From Diploptera punctata (Eukaryota > Arthropoda > Insecta > Blattodea > Blaberidae), in NCBI GenBank assembly GCA_030220185.1, contig JASPKZ010010210.1, forward strand, positions 1 through 64,000: a stretch of 64,000 bases of DNA. The letters are read 5' to 3'. Position numbers and translations under genes: made by a program. The notes under the pieces were generated by a model. It was not told where the DNA came from. It ran no database searches and worked only from the letters and a program-made list of their open reading frames with translations. Positions 53,100-63,544 of this stretch are shown here, one piece after another (within the stretch, counting starts at the first letter, position 1; every line of letters begins with the position of its first letter).

Positions 53100-53998
53100 A
53101 TTCTAGTAAAGTTAAACATAGAGCATGCCATCAAATCTTTAGAGGATGAAGAAGGCCTACAACTCAATGGTATTAATAAGCTGTTAGTTTATGCTGATGA
53201 TGTAGTACAAATGTCGATAGCGAGGAGATACTAAAGGACAACACGCACACACTACTGAGTAACACTAAGAAACTGGGACTGGAAGTAAATATCAATAAAA
53301 CTAAATATATGGTCACACATAAAAATACATTATATAATGGAAATGGCCAGCTAATGACAAATGGAAATTTTGAGGAAGTGGCTGAATTCAAATACCTAGG
53401 AACAATAATCACAAACAGGAATGAGATGCACAAGGAAATTAAACATAGCCTCAATTCTGGAAATGCGTGCTATTATGCATTACAGAGACTCTTGACTTCC
53501 CAGATCCTTTCAAAAAACGTTAAACTCAAAATATATAAAACTGTTAGTCTACCAGTTACATTACATGGAAGTGAAACATGGACTTTACTTTAAGGGAGGA
53601 AAGGAGATTACGAGTAATTGAGAATAAAGATCTTAGGAAAATTTTTGAACTAAAGAGAGATAAACAGACAGGTGAACGGAGAAGACTGCATAACAGTGAA
53701 TTACATGGTCTTTATAGGAAGCCAGATATAATGAGATGAATGAGATAGGCAGGACATGTAGCATGAATGGGAAATGAAAGATGTGCATAGAAGCTTCTTG
53801 TAGGAAAACCAGAGGGAAAAGGTCCAGTTGGTAGACCAAGAATGAGCTGGGAGAATAACATTAACTATGATTTGAGGAAGTAGATTATACAGTGGATGAC
53901 TGGAAAACATTAGCTCAGGATAGGGATGTATGGAGATCTTATGTCCGAGCGGCCATGAACCTACGGGTTCGATAGTGCCAGTGAGTTAGTTATGTGTA
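53100..53998 (+). mobile_element. LINE-A RT fragment, longest copy
   Basis: Plus strand: SLEDEEGLQLNG and LLVYADDVV (RT motif C), frame change, FEEVAEFKYLGTIITNRNEM, VKLKIYKTVSLPVTLHGSET, then LREERRLRVIENKDLRKIFE, LHNSELHGLYRKPDI and the GRPRMSWENNINYDL-like end. It finishes CCAGTGAGTTAGTTATG. It places LINE-A among clades with an EFKYLGTIIT block. Stops make it inactive. Confidence 0.9.
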
Positions 53999-54052
53999 AG
54001 TAAAAAGAAATATTTTTATGATAAGGGTTTAAATAAGAATAGCAAGAAAAAA

Positions 54053-54087
<35 letters not shown>

Positions 54088-54746
54088 CTATTTGATCATG
54101 AACTTTGTTATGATAAAACATTACAAATATTTTAATGATAAAATTACTTATTAATACTCAATAATTAATTACTTAATTATTAAGATGAAAGGCAACTGTT
54201 CCCCCCTGGTTACAAAATACATTATTACTGCGGGACATAGCTGGGAATTGTCGTTAAGAAGCTTCTAAGACGCCGCTCCGATCACCAAAAAAACTGAAAC
54301 AGTTATCTGCCAATAATGTCTTCGCAATTTTAAATGACGTTTCCACGTCTACTCCACGAGGATATAATTATCTTAACATCGTTGCAACTTTTGTCTTTTA
54401 CAGTATATTCACTTGGTAAAAATTTATTCTGGTGAATAAAACATGACAGCGCCTCCTGATAAGCTAAATACTTACGCGTACAAAATAGACCTACCTAACC
54501 ACAGAGTAAGGGTCCTCTAAACTAAATGACAGCCGACTATACCTACCATAGCTTATACTCAATTGTTTCAACCCTTCTGAACATGTTGCAAAATCTTTCA
54601 TTCCAGATTATTAGCAAATGTAAGCATGCATTATTGCATAATTTAACGAAACTGGCATAAGTAACAAATATTTGTAAAGCTAATATTAACACCAACCGAT
54701 GTCATTTTTTCTAACGATATATCGCAAATAAAATACAAACATAATT
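53999..54746. other. Unassigned region with a (TA)n run
   Basis: (TA)n at 54053-54088. The rest is AT-rich and unrecognised. Confidence 0.4.
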
Positions 54747-55165
54747 ACGTCGGAAAACAAGGAAAGATACGAAACTGAAATTATATAAAACAATGGCTGT
54801 TCCTTTGTTGTTGTATGGAGTGAAAATTGGATAATGAAATCAAGGGATAAAAGCAGGATACAAACTGCGGAAATGCTGTTTTTACGTAATGTGAAAGGAT
54901 GCACAAGAGCGGATAGAATAAGGAATGAAACTATACGAGAAGAATTAAATATATATAAAATTGAAGATAAAATCAGCGAAAATAATAAGAAATGGACAGA
55001 ACACTTAATGAGAATGAACAACGAAAGAATACCAAAAAGAAACTTCCTGTATAATCCCAGAGGAACAAGAGATGTTGGCCGACCAGAGATGGACTCCACT
55101 TTTAACTTCGCCGGAACAGGCTGCATAGCCTAAACCTTGTAGTAGAAGAAGAAGAAGAAGAAATA
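54747..55165 (+). mobile_element. LINE-B 3' fragment with (GAA)n tail
   Basis: Nearly identical to 47860-48275: TRKDTKLKLYKTMAVPLLLYG, then the frame 54834-55133 with NVKGCTRADRIRNETIREEL, KWTEHLMRMNNERIPKRNFL and GTRDVGRPEMDSTF, and (GAA)n at 55143-55162. Confidence 0.9.
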
Positions 55166-55242
55166 TTTTTTTTGTGAGAAAACTATCAAGTTTTGACTAT
55201 ATGTTGTATGGGCATTTTTTACTCTGTAGATTGTATACCGTG

Positions 55243-56040
55243 TCCCGCGCCATAGCCGAGAGGTTAAGGCAAGAAGCCTTGGCGCAGAGTTACGGGACTT
55301 GCGCTGATTCGAATCCTCATGGGGGAAGACATTTTCTCATGGAATTTTGGCCAGCATGGGACTGGTGCCCACCCAGCATCATGAGGCATTTGGGTAGCTA
55401 CAATAAGGGCGGCTTCAGGTTCAGAAGACCAGCTATAACGGGAATATTAATTATTTTACAACATTATTTAAGTTCTTGTTTATAGGGGCGTCCCGCGCCG
55501 TAGCCGAGCGGTTAAGGTAGGAAGCCTTGGCGCAGAGCTACGGGACTTGCGCTGGTTCGAGTCTCCATGGGGGAAGAAATTTTCTCATGGTATTTCGGCC
55601 AGTATGGGACCGGTGCCCACCCAGCATCGTGGGCAATTGGGTAGCTACCAATAAGTAGCGGCTCCAGGTTGAGGAACCAGCTATAACGGCTGGGGGACTC
55701 GACATGCTAACCACATGTCACCCCTACACTGGCTGTTGATCATCTACCTCTGTGATTGACACATGTGGATGTGAAGGCCCAGCAGCCGGCTGGTAAAAGG
55801 GCAACCGCTGAAAAAGTGGAAAGACCCTCAATCGTTTATAGGGGGACAAAATTAAATTGGAATGTATATTTTCATTGGAGTATTATTAAGAAATGCTTTA
55901 TTTGTAATAATAATGTTCCTATTGTTAGGGGGTCCCTACATGCTAACCACATGATATGATCGTCTACCTGTGATTAACACATGTGGATGTGAGGCCAGCA
56001 GCCGGCTGGTAGGCCAAGGGCCTTGTAAGCCTTTCGGGAT
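55243..56040 (+). mobile_element. Older SINE S3 copy split by an insertion
   Basis: The 5' part 55243-55440 (GTCCCGCGCCATAGCCGAG through CAGCTATAACGG) and the 3' part 55931-56040 (ACATGCTAACCACATG through CCAGCAGCCGGCTGGTAGG) are one S3 copy. Between them lie ~48 + ~87 bp of unrelated AT-rich DNA and a complete young S3. Confidence 0.8.
55489..55833 (+). mobile_element. SINE S3, young full-length copy
   Basis: 345 bp, bordered by a perfect 11-bp duplication, GTTTATAGGGG (55478-55488 and 55834-55844). It differs from 13392-13737 at only a handful of positions. It has intact A and B boxes and the same CAATC end. Confidence 0.95.
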
Positions 56041-56107
56041 TCGAGTTTGGAGAGTGCATACCGTCCGTGATGACTGTGAAAAGGAGACTGCAAACTTACA
56101 TCCTGTA

Positions 56108-56111
<4 letters not shown>

Positions 56112-56173
<62 letters not shown>

Positions 56174-56175
56174 GC
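56112..56175. repeat. (TG)n(TA)n microsatellite
   Basis: A TGTGTG run changes to a TATATA run. Confidence 0.95.
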
Positions 56176-56706
56176 CTATATATATGAATGTAATTTATTC
56201 TACTGTGAATTACATTTCTTTAAAAATCTATTAACTGAGGTATATCATATATCAAAAATACATTCATCACGAAATTTCAATAAGTTTTATAATATACAGC
56301 AGATATTATAAAAAAACTTTTGGATTTCGAAATACGAACGCTTATTTTTCTGAAAATGATAGTTGAAATTAATTTCTCCTAAATCCCACATTTATATGCT
56401 AGAAGATATAAACATGCAATGATAGGCCTATATGGCATTCGTTAGTTTAATAAAAGCGTCACAACAGTAGGCTTACAGTATCACAAACATATTTGCAAAT
56501 GAAAAGTTAAAAATAGGCCTATATAAATATTTTACAACTGAATATTTTAATATACATTTATTTTAAATGATTTAACAATACGTAATATATCTATATATTC
56601 AAGTTATTATATATTTAAAACATTCTAAAATTGAATCGGCTTCTCAAGTTAAGAGACATAATTTCGAAATCGTGTCAGGAATGTCACTTACATTGCATAA
56701 TAGCCT
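56176..56706. other. Unassigned AT-rich region
   Basis: No feature recognised. Confidence 0.3.
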
Positions 56707-57146
56707 TGACTATTTAACTCATGCCCCAAATGGGAGCCAATGACCAATCACGTTTCAATGATTTATGTTTTACAACCAATCAGAGTCGTGTTTCACGAAA
56801 TATTTATCAGTGTATCAGTGTTATAATTACCAAAGAAAGCTCCTCCTTCACAATATTGCGTTCCTTTGGCAATAAATAGTATGATCTGGTTGCAGTGATA
56901 AACATAAGAAGCAGATGAAGCGTACCTATCGTTTCTCATTTGTTTTCAAACATCGCCGTTTACATTAAATATATAAATATTTTAAAATAACTATAGTTAA
57001 ACAATGATTTGTGAGTAAACAGCTTAATTTTATTAGGTAAATAGTCCTAACAAATGCCACTCTTGATTTCCAAATTCTCTAGATAAATTCACTCCTCACT
57101 TCGTGATTTATCGATAATTTGGAAATCACTCGTGGCATTACTTATG
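56707..57146 (-). mobile_element. M1 element copy with large internal deletion
   Basis: Reverse-orientation M1 from TGACTATTTAACTCATGCCC to CGTGGCATTACTTATGA. About 310 bp is missing between GAAAGCTCCTCCTT and CACAATATTGCGTTCC. Confidence 0.9.
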
Positions 57147-57472
57147 ATAATCCATACAGGCATTTATCATCCAATACACATTATTAGGGGATTAAAAATG
57201 TAAAAATTCCCTGGATGCGGGAGTAATGCAATAATTTCATAAATTTAAAATGCGATATCCCATGAATGTAATGGAATAATTTTAGAAATGCATCTGTAAC
57301 CCTATTACTGCAGTGGTACAGTGCATACACTAAAGTAGATTAACATCCGCCCATCTTGTACGAATAATATTACTTTGATCGTCCTGCACTGACCGCACAC
57401 TTAGTATTTATTGGACAAAAATATATTACAATAACAGAAGTAGAGTAATTAAAACAAATTGACTAGCTCTCT
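57147..57472. other. Unassigned spacer
   Basis: No feature recognised. Confidence 0.3.
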
Positions 57473-57715
57473 GGCTCTATCGAACCCAATGGTTCATGGC
57501 CGCTTGGACATAAGCTTTTCAACACCCCCATCCTGAGGCAATATTTTCCATTCATCCCATGTATAATATAATTCCCTCAAATCACAGTTAAAGTTATTCT
57601 CCCGCCTCATTCATGGTCTACCAACTGGGCCTTTTCCCTCTGGTTTTCCTACAAGAAGCTTCTATGCACATCTTTCATTTCCTATTCATGCTACATGTCC
57701 GGCCCATCTCATTCA
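57473..57715 (-). mobile_element. LINE-A 3' fragment
   Basis: Minus-strand terminal LINE-A (CATTAACTGTGATTT-region through ATGAACCATTGGGTTCGATA). At 57715 it is joined without a gap to a different RT fragment at a shared ATGAGATGGGC-like region. Confidence 0.85.
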
Positions 57716-58510
57716 TCTTCTACTTCTCCCCCTCTTCCTTCTGCCTGGTACCATCGAATCTAACACACGTTTAGGCCACTGGTCTTCCGACATCCGTTGT
57801 ACATGTCCATACCACTGTAAATCTGTCTTTGTTATCATTTCGATAACAGTTTCTTGTGCATCCATTTCTTGTCTGCTATATGTAGTCCGAATATGCTGTA
57901 GTCTGGATAATCTCATAGTTCTCCGTAATCCATCCATATTTGTCGCCAAGATTCTTTTATGCATCCTTTAATTTACTGTCCAGCTTTCTGATCCATATGT
58001 AAGTATACTTTCTATCAATGTCTGTATAATCTCTTTTTTTTCTGGTCAAATTTCTATTCCATAAAAGACCATTCAGGGATCTAATCGCCTTCCTTGCACA
58101 ATTTACTATGTTAATAATGCCTTTTTCACAAGTACCAGATTTATCTATTATAGATCCAAGATATTTAAATTCTTCAACACGTTTAATTATCATATTATTT
58201 ATTTGTAGATCTTCTGAATTTCCTCCGATTATCGTATATTCTGTTTTAATATAATTTATCTTCAGCCCACCTACCTCAAATGCATCGACCAACTTTCTAA
58301 TCATATAATCTATATCTTCTTTATCTTGTCCTATTATAATCTGGTCATCAGCGAATAATAAATTGTGCAGTAAACGGTCATTAATGTTGATTCCCATTCC
58401 CCTACATGACTTATTCCATTTCATTAATGCATCTTCTAAAAATATCTTGAACACTGTTGGTGACATCCCGCATCCTTGTCTTAATCCTTTTGTTATATCA
58501 AATTCTGAGG
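57716..58510 (-). mobile_element. LINE RT fragment
   Basis: Minus strand: GLRQGCGMSPTVFKIFLEDA (motif B'), LLFADDQIIIGQDKEDIDYM (motif C), FEVGGLKINYIKTEYTIIGG, VEEFKYLGSIIDKSGTCEKG, RKAIRSLNGLLWNRNLTRKK in a 169-codon frame. A frameshift follows, then MHKRILATNMDGLRRTMRLS, DLQWYGHVQRMSEDQWPKRV and PGRRKRGRSRR. Motif A and the N-terminus are missing. Confidence 0.9.
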
Positions 58511-58534
58511 ATTTCTATAATTATCATTACTATT

Positions 58535-58830
58535 AATACTAGCCTCGTGGGCTAGTGGGCATGACTACAGTTCATGTTGTCCCGGGTTCAATTTTTGGTC
58601 AGATCATAGGAAATCATCATCACTCCAGGGATTAGGCAATTGCCCGTCCCGACTTCATAATGCATCAGTCCAATGTATTCTAGGTCTTCCAGCATCACGT
58701 CTTCCTCTTGCTTGATAATTTCTTGCTAACAATGGATCTCTCTTCTTACTTATTCCATATCATAGGATGTTTTTCTGATATTACCCATGGTCTGGAAATT
58801 AGGTTAAGTTTAGCTTAAGAACTCTCTTGG
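58535..58830 (+). mobile_element. SINE S1 copy split by a short LINE
   Basis: Head CTAGCCTCGTGGGCTAGTGG and B box GGGTTCAATTTTTGG. The body resumes at 58768 (CCATGGTCTGGAAATTAGGT). An inserted LINE end occupies 58612-58758. Confidence 0.8.
58612..58758 (-). mobile_element. Short LINE 3' insertion with target duplication
   Basis: Minus strand reads ARNYQARGRRDAGRPRIHWT, then NPW before a (GAT)n tail (AATCATCATCA on the plus strand). ATCATAGGA flanks it on both sides (58603-58611 and 58759-58767). It is a severely 5'-truncated LINE. Confidence 0.8.
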
Positions 58831-59456
58831 CTCTTCATAAGTAATGCCACGAGTTATTTCCAAATTATCGATAAATTCACGACTCACGAAGTGAGGAGTG
58901 AATTTATCTAGAGAATTTGGAAATCAAGAGTGGCATTTGTTAGGACTATTTAACGAATAAAATTAAGCTGTTTACTCACAAATCATTATTTAACTATAGT
59001 TATTTTAAAATATTTATATATTTAATGTAAACGGCGATGTTTGAAAACAAATGAGAAACGATAGGTACGCTTCATCTGCTTCTTTTGTTTATCACTGCTA
59101 TCAGATCATACTATTTATTGCCAAAGGAACGCAATATTGTAAGAATGATCTGTAGTGGAGAAAAAATGAAACACATCAAACTGTATATTAATTCATTTCT
59201 GATGTCGTATGATGTAAATATGACAATTACATTTTTCTGGATTATTACCTGGGAAAAAATACATTAAGAAAGTGCAATCAGTGGTTTCTTTTTTTGGTGG
59301 TATAATAAATTGCTACAAATGTTTTATATTAACTCCTGCAAGCGCTATGTGCACACGGCCAGTGAATAACCGACAGTTATCACTTTAAACATTTTATTAA
59401 TAGTACATAAAATTAAGATATTCTTAGTGACGTGATACCAAGTTTAGTTTGTAAGT

Positions 59457-60161
59457 TTGTTGAAATATTTTACGACCATTTTTCGTTTATATGATGATTT
59501 TCCTTTGACAGTCTTTGACAGGCTACAGGACAATAACCTTCCCACTCCCCTTCTCGACCCCACTACTTCAAGGAATGCTTTAGAAATAGCTTTGTCCACA
59601 TACCCTAATTCCTTGCAGGTAGCCCATTTCAATGCTCAGAGTATTACTGCACATATAGATGAGATCAGAACTATTTTCTTCTCTTTAAATATTCATGCTC
59701 TTCTCATATCCGAAACGTGGCTAAATCCCACCATTACCTCTTCTTTAATTGACATGGATGGTTATACTTTTCTTAGACACGATCGTGTTTACAGTCGCGG
59801 GGGCGGTATTGGAGCCTTCGTTAGAACAGACCTTACTCCTAAAATTGTGTATCTATCTAATAACGAACCATCTGCCGAAATTATGTTCATAGAAATATTT
59901 GTCAGTTTCAAAAAATGTCTTCTCTGTGTAGTATACCAACCTCCTAAAATAAAAGCCATCGCTGAAATTGAGTCCACTTTACAAAACGCGCGAATACAAT
60001 ATGAACACGTTATCGTTATGGGCGACTTTAATATAAATATACTAGACACTGATAACAGGCATACACAACAACTGATGGCTACGTTCCAGGCTTGTGATAT
60101 GACACTCCTACCCCTACGACCTACACATCACACTCATCATCTGAGACGTTACTTGACTTAA
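59457..60161 (+). pseudogene. LINE ORF2, apurinic-type endonuclease domain
   Basis: A 234-codon frame. Residues ~55-62 VAHFNAQSI, ~83-90 LLISETWLN with the catalytic Glu, ~115-122 RGGGIGAFVR and ~187-194 VIVMGDFNIN are the EEP endonuclease blocks that nick target DNA. A frameshift near 60140 moves the final part (SSETLLDLIAT, ISAHD) to another frame, so the SAHD catalytic motif is separated from the rest. The frame opens ~55 residues before the domain, so this may be the natural ORF2 start. Confidence 0.85.
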
Positions 60162-60937
60162 TTGCAACTAATAATCCAGACAGAGTACTTACTCACGGGC
60201 AACTGCCAGCCCCGGGAATATCAGCACATGATATATATTTCTTAGCATATTCACTGCAGTGCCCTAAACCGACTCGAAAGACTATTACGTATAGAGACTT
60301 AAAACATATAGACAATGCAACCCTAATTGAAGAAGCTATGCAGATGCCGTGGCATTCAATATGGACGCTGCATTCTGTAGATGAAAAAGTTGAGACACTA
60401 AATGACTTTATACTACAATTATACAACAGACATGCCCCACCAAAAACTAAACTCGTGAAACGACGCCCTGCACCCTGGATGACTCTTTCAATTCGTAACT
60501 TGATGACTGATAGAGACGCAGCACATAAGAAATATAGACTCAACAAAACAGACACAAGTCTCACTCAATATAAACAGTTACGTAACAAGACAAATCAAGC
60601 TATAAGAAACGCCAAACTTAGACATTTATACAACCTAACAAATACCAATACTTCAGAAATCTGGAAAAACTTGAATAGAATGGGAATTGGGAGAAAAGAC
60701 ACACAGGTAGACAAATTACCTGTTTCCCTGGACACACTCAATAATCACTTCACAGGTATAACTACTACTCCAAAGGATAAAGAACAAACAATAAATGAAT
60801 TATCACTGACAAATCAACCCGACAGAGAACATTTCCACTTCTCATATGTTACAGACTACGACGTAAAGAAAGCCATCATGCGAATAAAAACCAAAGCAGA
60901 AGGAACTGACCGTATAAATATTACTTTACTGATATAA
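60140..60937 (+). pseudogene. LINE ORF2, endonuclease end and linker
   Basis: This open frame continues from the frameshift: LLDLIATNNPDRVL, GISAHDIYFLAYS (last endonuclease motif), then the pre-RT linker with RPAPWMTLSIRNLM, AHKKYR, RNKTNQAIRNAKLRHLYNL and IWKNLNRMGIGRK, ending in TDYDVKKAIMRIKTKAEGTD and a stop at about 60937. The region resembles the linker of CR1-group LINEs. Confidence 0.85.
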
Positions 60938-61089
60938 TAATCGAAGCTATACTACCTACTATAACTCATATTTTTAACTCCTCACTACAAACTTCTACAT
61001 ATCCCTCATTGTGGAAACAGCCCTCGTACGTCCCTGCCTAAAGTTAAAACGCCCTAAACCCGAACGACTTTCGACCCATTAGCATTTAC

Positions 61090-61730
61090 CTACTCTTTCA
61101 AAAGCTCTGGAACGATTAGTCCATAAACAACTGACTGAATACCTAAATGATTACAACCTTCTAGATCAATTTCAGTCAGGCTTCAGGACAGGACACAATA
61201 CAAATACTGCTCTACTAAATATTTGCGAAGACATACGCGAAGCTGCTGATAATCGAAAACTTACCATTCTTACATTACTGGACTTTAGTAAAGCATTCGA
61301 CACGGTAGACTTGGACTTATTGTTGCATAAACTTAAAAACCTCTTACTCTCTGATAGTGCCACGAAATGGTTCAATTCCTACCTTCATGAGCGCCAGCAA
61401 TCTGTTATAGGAAATCATACATTATGTTCTTCTTGGTCCTTCCGTAAAGCTGGGGTTCCACAGGGTTCGGTACTTGGACCTTTGCTTTTTTCAATCTACA
61501 TAAATGACATATCTAACTCCCTAAAGCATTGCAAACATAATTTATTTGCAGACGACATGCAAATCTACATCCACACAGACAAATATTCACTAAATGACGC
61601 TGTTGCCAAAATTAACGAGGATCTTGACTCACTAATGACTTGGACAGTTAAATATGGACTGCAATTAAATCCTACAAAGTCACAATCAATCATTATGGGT
61701 CATCAGAGACTATATCTACAATTAACCTAA
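61090..61730 (+). pseudogene. LINE ORF2, reverse-transcriptase domain
   Basis: One frame holds STFSKALERLVHKQL, FQSGFRTGHNT, LTLLDFSKAFDTVD (motif A, 61281-61310), GVPQGSVLGPLLF (motif B', 61451-61490) and LFADDMQIY (motif C, 61541-61565). All catalytic Asp residues are present. The part before 61090 (FRPIS) is frame-shifted, and the frame ends in a stop after about 61730. The domain itself is unbroken over ~210 codons. Confidence 0.9.
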
Positions 61731-61732
61731 AC

Positions 61733-62431
61733 ACAGTTTCGCATGTGTCACTAAACGGAGTTCAAATCCCTTATAGTGAGACAGTAAAAATTCTAGGAGT
61801 ATTTATTGACAAAAACTTAAATTGGAATACACAAATAAACCATACATGCAAAACAGTCTTCTCAATAATACATTCATTAAATCGTGTACGAAATTGTTTG
61901 CCATTCGCCCTTAGGAAAATGTTAGTAGAAACACTTGCAATGCCCCATTTTGATTATTGTGACACTCTTTTTACAGACTTAAATATTATTTCCACTCAAA
62001 GACTTCAACGTGCTCATAATTCTTGCGCACGTTTTATTTGTGGTGATTCGCAAATTTGACCATGTTACACAGTCCCTGGAACAATTATCGTGGCTTCGTC
62101 TAAGAGATCGTAGATAGAACTGTCCATTCCCTATCCCTTCTCTATAAACTACTTCACACATCATCGCCTAATTATTTATCACGCCGCTTCATCAGACTAT
62201 CCGACACACATAATCTTGACACTCGATCCCATCAGCACATTGTCCTTTATATCCCTCCTCATCACACTGTATATTATTCATTATCTTTTACGGTTGTCAC
62301 TTACCAAAACATGGAATTCCCTTCCGTCCTATGTCAGAGACTGTCAAAACTATAACATCCTTCAAAAACAAACTAAAGAATTATTTAATAAACAAACTAA
62401 CTTATACACCTCACTGATAGTATTCTTTTAG
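61733..62431 (+). pseudogene. LINE ORF2, post-RT C-terminal region
   Basis: After another frameshift: VSLNGVQIPYSETVKILGVF, RNCLPFALRKMLVETLAMPH, QRAHNSCARFICGD, then a stop at 62057-62059. Further conserved pieces lie in shifted frames (LEQLSWLRLRDRR; LTKTWNSLPSYVRD) up to 62431. The W-LRLRDRR and WNSLP motifs are usual at the C-terminus of CR1-group ORF2. Confidence 0.85.
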
Positions 62432-63060
62432 CAATATTAATATATTTTAATTATTTATGAAAATAATATTAAGAATAACAAATATTTTTATTTGTTTGTT
62501 TTTAAATATTGTATAATCGTAAAATTAGTTTTCTATATCTCATTATTTTCCTGTTTTTTATATACACTAGACAGGGACAATTTAATATGTCTTGCTTGTA
62601 TACATTTTATTATTAGTTTTAGTCTTAATTTTAACTAATATTAACTGGTTGTATTATAGATCGTAATATGTATATTAGATATTATCTTTTGATCAAAATT
62701 TTTACTTAGTGTTTAATATTAGAGTTAATTAAGATTGTTATATTCTTATGTAATATATGTTTGTCCTGGTGAGTGGAAGAGAAGGCCACATGGCCTTAAC
62801 TCCACCAGGCTAAATAAATCTTAAATCTTAAATCTTAAAATCTTATATACAATCTGGTAGCCGTATTTCTTATAGGCTCAGTCACTGCAAAATAATGGTC
62901 AGACCTGTTCAGAATATTAAAAAGGAGGAGCCTTCTTTAATATGGTAATTATAACACTGATAAATATTTCGTGAAACACGACTCTGATTGGTTGTAAAAC
63001 AGAAATCATTGATACGTGATTGGTCATTGACTCCCATTTGGGGCATGAGTTAAATAGTCA

Positions 63061-63544
63061 TTATAATTTAAGACCCATCATATCATCGGGGTAACTTGCT
63101 TCCGCCTTCATAAAAGACAACCTGATGGCAATGGAGAAAAAATATTCGTATTATCTCGGAGACCCGCTGTGTCTTTGTATGATGAAAAGAGCAGAGGCCT
63201 ACACTCGATCCAGCGTTAAAAACTCCTCTCCCGACAGATTGTATCCCTGTATTCCTATAAGGCTTGGAAGGCGTAGGACAAACAATAGTGCAAAAAGAAA
63301 GGGAAGAGATTAAAATGAGGAAATTATTATTATTAAATTATGATTATTATTATTATTATTATCATCATCATATAGCGAAAAATAGCTTACAAATATGATC
63401 CTAAAGGAAAACGAGACGTAAGGAGGCCGAGAAGGAGATGAAAGGAAAGAATGTGATGACTGAACAAGCAGTCAGTCTAATTCGTGAAATGGAGATGATT
63501 ATTATTATTAGGCCTATTATTATTATTAATTATTTGCCGATGAT
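63061..63544. other. Unassigned region with (ATT)n runs
   Basis: (TTA)n and (TCA)n runs at about 63323-63372 and 63497-63530. The frame 63125-63313 is unrecognised. DERKECDD-like codons at 63430-63480 may be a LINE trace. Confidence 0.35.

Larger units (their letters stand above)
59352..62846 (+). mobile_element. CR1-group-like LINE, nearly full ORF2
   Basis: About 3.5 kb containing endonuclease, linker, RT and C-terminal region. The 3' end reads GAGAAGGCCACATGGCCTTA, then CTCCACCAGGCTAAATAAAT and a (AAATCTT)n tail. The RT signature GVPQGSVLGPLLFSIYINDI and the post-RT KILGVFIDKNLNW fit the CR1/L2/Daphne group. ORF1 is missing, so it is probably 5'-truncated. Frameshifts and stops break ORF2 in at least four places. 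Confidence 0.85.
58835..63060 (+). mobile_element. M1 element copy split by a CR1-group-like LINE
   Basis: The left part 58835-59351 and right part 62847-63060 make one plus-strand M1. Compared with 20101-20853 about 20 bp around the insertion point (TTGACATTCATGCACTATA) is missing. The right end has the usual two ATTGG motifs and GAGTTAAATAGTCA. Confidence 0.9.

Noticed and set aside
55970..56311. 113-codon plus frame with CVCVCIYIYIYI
   Set aside because: It arises from the S3 3' end plus a (TG)n(TA)n microsatellite.
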